A DNA stretch of 64,000 nucleotides from Ptiloglossa arizonensis (lineage: Eukaryota; Arthropoda; Insecta; Hymenoptera; Colletidae). This document shows positions 59,840 through 64,000 of this stretch, piece by piece (the stretch's first letter is position 1; each line of letters begins with the position of its first letter). Below the pieces are notes generated by a model, which saw nothing but the letters and a program-made list of their open reading frames with translations, did no database searches and was not told the origin of the DNA. The DNA lies in NCBI RefSeq assembly GCF_051014685.1, contig NC_135051.1:16201557-16265556 (forward strand), written 5' to 3'. A program made the translations under genes and the position numbers.

Positions 59840-60960
59840 AACGCGATCGGTGATCTTTTTATAAGCGTTATTAAATGTCCAATCGAAATTTTGAGATCGT
59901 CGACGTGATTCGACAATTATACGCGGAGAGACGTTTTTTGCGAAGCATAATTTTGTGTGATCGGTATATATGATCGAAATTATAGTCCAGAATGGAAAAG
60001 TGTAATTATGTTCATTATTGTACAAATTAAATTATTATTGTACAAATTAAATGTAAGGGAATGTCAATTTTTATAATCGTTATTTTATCGAATCGAAATT
60101 TTAGGATTGTCGATGCACTGATTGTCATGTTAGTTTTGTATAGATAGTAATGTGATCGGTATATGATCGAAATCATGATCTAAAAAGAAAAAGTGTAGTT
60201 ATGTTCTTTATTGTACAAATTAAATCTAACGAAATTACTGTTTTTATAATCGTTATTTTATCGAATCGAAATTTTAGGATTGTTGATGCACTGATTTTCA
60301 TGTTAGTTTTGTATAGATAGTAATGTGATCGGTATATGATCGAAATCGTGATGCAAAAAAATAGAAAGTGTAGTTATATTTATTATTGTACAAATTAAAT
60401 GTAACGAAATGTCTAGAGACTTTAAATACAGATTTCAAGAGTGTTTTACAATCGTTATCAATATTGAATCGAAATTTTAAAATCGTCGACGAGTCTTGAC
60501 AATTTTGTATAGATTGAAATGTGATCGGTATATAATCGAAATCGTAGTGCAAAAAAATAGAAAGTATAGTTATATTCATTATTCTACAAATTAAACGTAA
60601 TGAAATGTCTATTGATTTTAAATACAGATTTCAATTCGAAAGATTGTTTACAATCACCATTACTATCGAATAAAAATTTCAAGATCGTCGACGACTGACA
60701 CACAAGCTTTGTATAGATTGAAATATAGATCTTTTTAACCGGTCGTTAATAAGAAATAATAATTTTAAGATCGTCGACGCGTTAATGACATGCCGGTTTT
60801 GCATAGAAATGGGTTCGGTATTTTTTTAAATTACAGCAATATACTCGTTAATATATAGCACGTGCCAAGTGTGGCAAAATGACCAGTGGTCTTGTATAAC
60901 AATATTAAGATCGTTGACTTCTTGACTGCTAAGCCAACTTGGCACTCTCTTGTATACAAA
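59840..60960. repeat. Diverged tandem array, about 170-210-bp unit, 5-6 copies
   Basis: (GAA)TCGAAATTTT(A/G)(G/A)(G/A)AT(C/T)GTCGA landmarks at about 59883, 60093, 60265 and 60468, with more degraded copies at 60669, 60757 and about 60905. Units share TGTATAGAT, TGTGATCGGTATAT(G)ATCGAA and GTGTAGTTAT(G/A)TT. Spacing is irregular because of indels. Confidence 0.8.
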
Positions 60961-61084
60961 AGTAAATACGGATCTTGCGAACTATTTTCTCGGACAATAG
61001 TTACTATTCTGTGAAATCTTTCAAGAATGCGTTACACCGAAAATATTGCAAGATTCGTGGTGCAACCCGAAAGGAACGATTCTT

Positions 61085-61490
61085 CGTGTAAAAATGAACT
61101 GGAAATGTGGAGTAATATTTTTTCGTACGAGGCTTCGTTTACGAAGAAAATTGACTTTAAAAATTAATGGAGTACGCGCGCGATTTCGCACGGCTTGGTT
61201 AACGCGTCTGTCCATTGCTCGTTATTTCTACTTATGCTTGAAATATCGATGGTCGTACAGTATTGTCTATTTTTCGTCTATGTTACTATTTTTTCATCTG
61301 TTGGAATTAATTAAAGCAGATTGTTCTGTATCGATGTTTACAAACACCAATGCAAGTAGAAACGATAAGTAATGAACAGACACATCAGCCAAGTCGTACT
61401 CAATGGCACGCGCTCTCCAGAAATTTTTGAAATGATTTTTCTCGGAAACGGAGTCTAGTACGATGAAACTTTATTTCACATTTTTTATTT
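61085..61490. repeat. Hairpin (palindromic) copy of a dispersed repeat
   Basis: The + copy at about 61085-61235 (TCGTACGAGGCTTCGTTTAC, ATTAATGGAGTACGCGCG, CACGGCTTGGTTAACGCGTC, TTATTTCTACTT) faces a minus copy at about 61340-61490 (GTTTACAAACACCAATGCAA, GTAGAAACGATAAGTAATGA, CACATCAGCCAAGTCGTACT, AATGGCACGCGCTCTCC, GGAAACGGAGTCTAGTACGA). Both match the repeat at 11335-11690. The two arms are separated by about 100 bp. The structure is consistent with a non-autonomous foldback or MITE-like element; family unknown. Confidence 0.75.
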
Positions 61491-62231
61491 ATTTTTTCAC
61501 AAATAATCACTCTACCGTCGATACCACCATGAATTTTACCGTATTTGATATAAAATACTGTATTTTAATATTAAGATTGTATACGTCCTGATACGTTAAA
61601 AATTCTTTAATGTTTCGATAGTTGAACAAGTGGCAGTTCAGTGTAGAATCGACGTGTAGAATATAAATTTATCCACTCAAAAAATCATTGCAGTGGTAAA
61701 TTTAACTCTACAAATTGTAGAGTAACACAAAGTGCATTGGTAGCAATTATTTCATTTTTTAAAGTTTTAGAAAAAGTTACAAGCTGGTTTAGAATATTTC
61801 ATAGAGAAAAAATTAATTGTAAAATAATCGAAAGAATCATAGTACAGTTAGAAACGCTGCAGACGATTCTTGTAAAAATAGTGAATTAAAACTATTTTTC
61901 ACGCGTATTAAAAATATACCATCTAAATTTACACATAACAGTACAAACAATACGCATACTGAAATCTTTATTACCTATACCTATACGTATTGTTAGTATT
62001 TCGCGAAGAAGTATGTCATATATGAATTCTATTCGCTCTTTACGATCGATAAAGAATTTCCAACCTATCGAGACACTTCATGACTTGTCAGACTCCATTG
62101 CTGCCTGAATAGGTGATAGGGAAAGCCTTTGTGCTGGATTAATTTTACAGTGCACATTTTAATAATTACACTCAAAAATATATTATATATATACCCATTA
62201 TATATTTGAATAATTGAACAATTGAATAATT
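61491..62231. other. AT-rich sequence, no gene seen
   Basis: No array, gene or RNA recognised. Confidence 0.45.
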
Positions 62232-62760
62232 GAAGATTAATTTTTATTGACAGTTCTGAAATATTTCTAACTCCTTCGTTTAATTTGTACATATATAAAT
62301 GGAAGGAGTTAAAAATATTTCAGGAGTTAAAAATATATATATGCAGCTATATATTTGTATATATATAAATTAAACGAAGGAGTTAAAAATATTTCAAAAC
62401 TGTCCATAAAAATTAATCTTCAATTCGAGCCTCTAGAACGATTCTGTCTAGTGTAGGAGTATGTAATTTATATATATTTGTATATATATATAAATATATA
62501 TTTGTATATATATAAATATATATTTGTATATATATAAATTAAACGAAGGAGTTAGAAATATTTCAAAACTGTCCATAAAAATTAATCTTCAATTCAAGCA
62601 TCTAGAACAATTCTGTCTAGTGTAGGAGTATGTAATTTATATATATTTGTATATATATAAATTAAACGAAGGAGTTAAAAATATTTCAGAACTGTCCATA
62701 AAAATTAATCTTCAGTTGGAGCATCTAGAACAATTCTGTCTAGTGTAGGAGTCCCTTACG
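62232..62760. repeat. AT-rich tandem array with an inverted copy
   Basis: TTAAACGAAGGAGTTA(A/G)AAATATTTCA, ACTGTCCATAAAAATTAATC and CTAGAACAATTCTGTCTAGT recur at about 62370, 62537 and 62665 on the + strand. An inverted copy lies at 62232-62290 (GAAGATTAATTTTTATTGAC ... CTCCTTCGTTTAATTTG), so 62232-62425 can fold as a hairpin. Copies are separated by (TA)n-rich ATATATATTTGTATATATAT stretches of variable length. Confidence 0.9.
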
Positions 62761-63390
62761 TGCTTGTTTCCCTAACCAACTGTCCCTTTGCTCCACAAAG
62801 CATAGTAACTTTTTTCAAAGGACGTATGCATCAGCATCGCGTTTAGACGGTAATGGGGAACTCCATAGATCTCAAGAAGTCACGAGACCTCGCTCGAGCA
62901 ACGTTGATCCACAATACACATTAATCAGAGGTGGGAGAAATTTACTCGAGGAAAATCATTATACAGGGATTTTGATTTTTAATTCCAATTTCTCTTCGAC
63001 GAGTAACGCATAACAAGTTGAACATCTTTTACTCGTTGATCGAAACTTATATGCGGGTAAAAAAAGGTTGCTCGTCCTTGATTAGAACGAACCAGTTAAA
63101 CGATTAATCTGTACGCTCGAGATCTTCGAACGAAATATGCTTACGCGTACATGGAATTGTAATTTGTTTCTAACAAGCGGATGCAAAATACCGCAGCAGC
63201 TACTATAATGGCTTCAATTATACGAAGACGATATAGGCATTATCAGGAACCGAGGAACGCACTATTGTTAACATCGTATGAAACTTGCAACGATACATAG
63301 GGTGTTCAAATTATTACGAATACTTTGAAAGAATTACTTATTTAAAATTTTGTGAAAAATGGACTTCAAAATGCCCTTAAAACGATACTT
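62761..63390. other. Unique sequence, no gene seen
   Basis: Moderate GC at 62760-63260, then AT-rich. ATAGGGTGTTC at about 63298 is a variant of the motif seen elsewhere. No gene recognised. Confidence 0.4.
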
Positions 63391-64000
63391 TAGTTGTTCG
63401 AAAAATGTACTGTTGCGTTTGTAACAATATCTTACAACTATTTTCAAATTTTTACGATAAAAAAGAAATACAAGTATGTATGCATACTAATATTTGATTA
63501 CATCGCTTTTTGTGATCAAATATTGACACGTGTATATTCTTTTCGTTTCAAAAGCATTAAAATACTTCTAATATATTACTATAAATTAAATTCCCTTCTC
63601 AACACAATTCCTGAACAAATTTCAAACAAGTAGTACTTTCAAAGTGTTCGTGATAATTCGATCGCCCTAAGTACTGTCGAAGTATCGTCGACGAATTTAA
63701 ATACACATAGCATCGAATCTCAGTCCCCGGTTTCAAGTTCAACCTTCAAGCGTTCTTTCGTTCGACTGTACACTCAAAGTCTTATATCGTACACTCTAAG
63801 TCGTACACTGAAATTCTTCGATAAAAAATGTCCCAAACGCGCACAACTCGTGTTTCTACTTATGAACAAGAATTTAGTTGTTCAAAAAATGTATTGTTTC
63901 GTTTGTAACAATCTTACAACTATTTTAAAACTTTTACGATAAAAAAGAAACACAAGTATGTATACATACGAATATTTGATTACACCGCTTTTTCTAACCA
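63391..64000. repeat. Direct repeat pair, about 120-128 bp, 494 bp apart
   Basis: TAGTTGTTC(G/A)AAAAATGTA(C/T)TG starts at 63391 and again at 63885. Both continue with CGTTTGTAACAAT, TTACGATAAAAAAGAAA(T/C)AC and AATATTTGATTACA(T/C)CGCTTTTT, about 90% alike. The second copy is cut by the window end, so this may be the start of a longer array or a pair of element ends. Confidence 0.85.

Noticed and set aside
1..64000. tRNA, rRNA and well-known microRNA genes
   Set aside because: Looked for B-box-like GGTTCGA and familiar insect microRNA sequences by eye; no convincing match. A covariance-model search would be needed to exclude them.
1..64000. CRISPR-like interpretation of the regular arrays
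   Set aside because: Units are contiguous tandem repeats without unique spacers of fixed length, in eukaryotic DNA.

Overview
The window reads as nuclear DNA from an animal, most likely an insect and probably a hymenopteran (bee-like). The reasons are an AT-rich background broken by sharp GC- and CpG-rich islands, CpG not visibly depleted, abundant short tandem arrays, and no compact gene layout. The species call is inference: no protein here is recognised well enough to place it. No prokaryotic operon, rRNA, tRNA, CRISPR array or intact transposase was seen.

Coding content is very low. The best supported coding segment is one first coding exon on the + strand at 43601-43697. It encodes a secretory signal peptide and ends at a strong phase-1 splice donor. 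It sits at the 3' edge of a roughly 4 kb CpG-rich, microsatellite-laden upstream region (39780-43600) with a TATA motif and possible 5'UTR splice sites. Everything from 43698 onward may be its first intron; no second exon was identified. Two other islands look like promoters with a leader exon on the + strand: 37771-38517 (E-box, GC box, TATA box, later a GTGAGT donor) and 53969-54123 (TATA motif, GTAAGT donor). The long open frames in the GC-rich islands are open in several frames at once and are low complexity, so they are not annotated as genes.

The dominant content is tandem repeats. About twenty arrays have different unit lengths (10, 24, 29, about 60, 115, 123, 129, 132, 137, 143, 147, 157, 177, 180, 205, 255 bp and others), mostly unrelated in sequence. 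Layout: 0.7-1.9 kb array, island, 2.7-3.2 array; 3.8-4.2 array, island, 5.2-5.8 array; island, 8.1-8.7 array; 10.1-11.8 inverted-repeat element; 13.9-14.3 array, island, 15.2-15.9 array; 17.1-18.1 island, 18.1-19.2 array; 22.4-23.0 island, 23.0-23.6 array leading into a palindrome; 25.8-28.2 two adjoining satellites, then 28.2-28.8 island; 31.5-33.0 array, island, 33.8-34.8 array; 36.6-37.5 array, promoter-like island; 39.8-43.7 gene 5' region, 43.9-44.8 intronic array; 50.7-51.5 array, island; 53.7-55.0 promoter-like island with a 10-bp minisatellite; 57.5-58.4 array, island, 59.8-61.0 array; 61.1-61.5 hairpin repeat; 62.2-62.8 array with inverted copy; 63.4-64.0 direct repeat.

The most interesting pattern is architectural. 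Nearly every GC/CpG-rich island is directly bordered by its own tandem array, often on both sides with unrelated units. Other points worth a look are a near-identical 137-bp array whose every unit carries a strong-context ATG followed by a splice-donor-like site, a dispersed palindromic repeat family shared by 10-11.8 kb and 61 kb, and a recurring TACAGGGTG motif.
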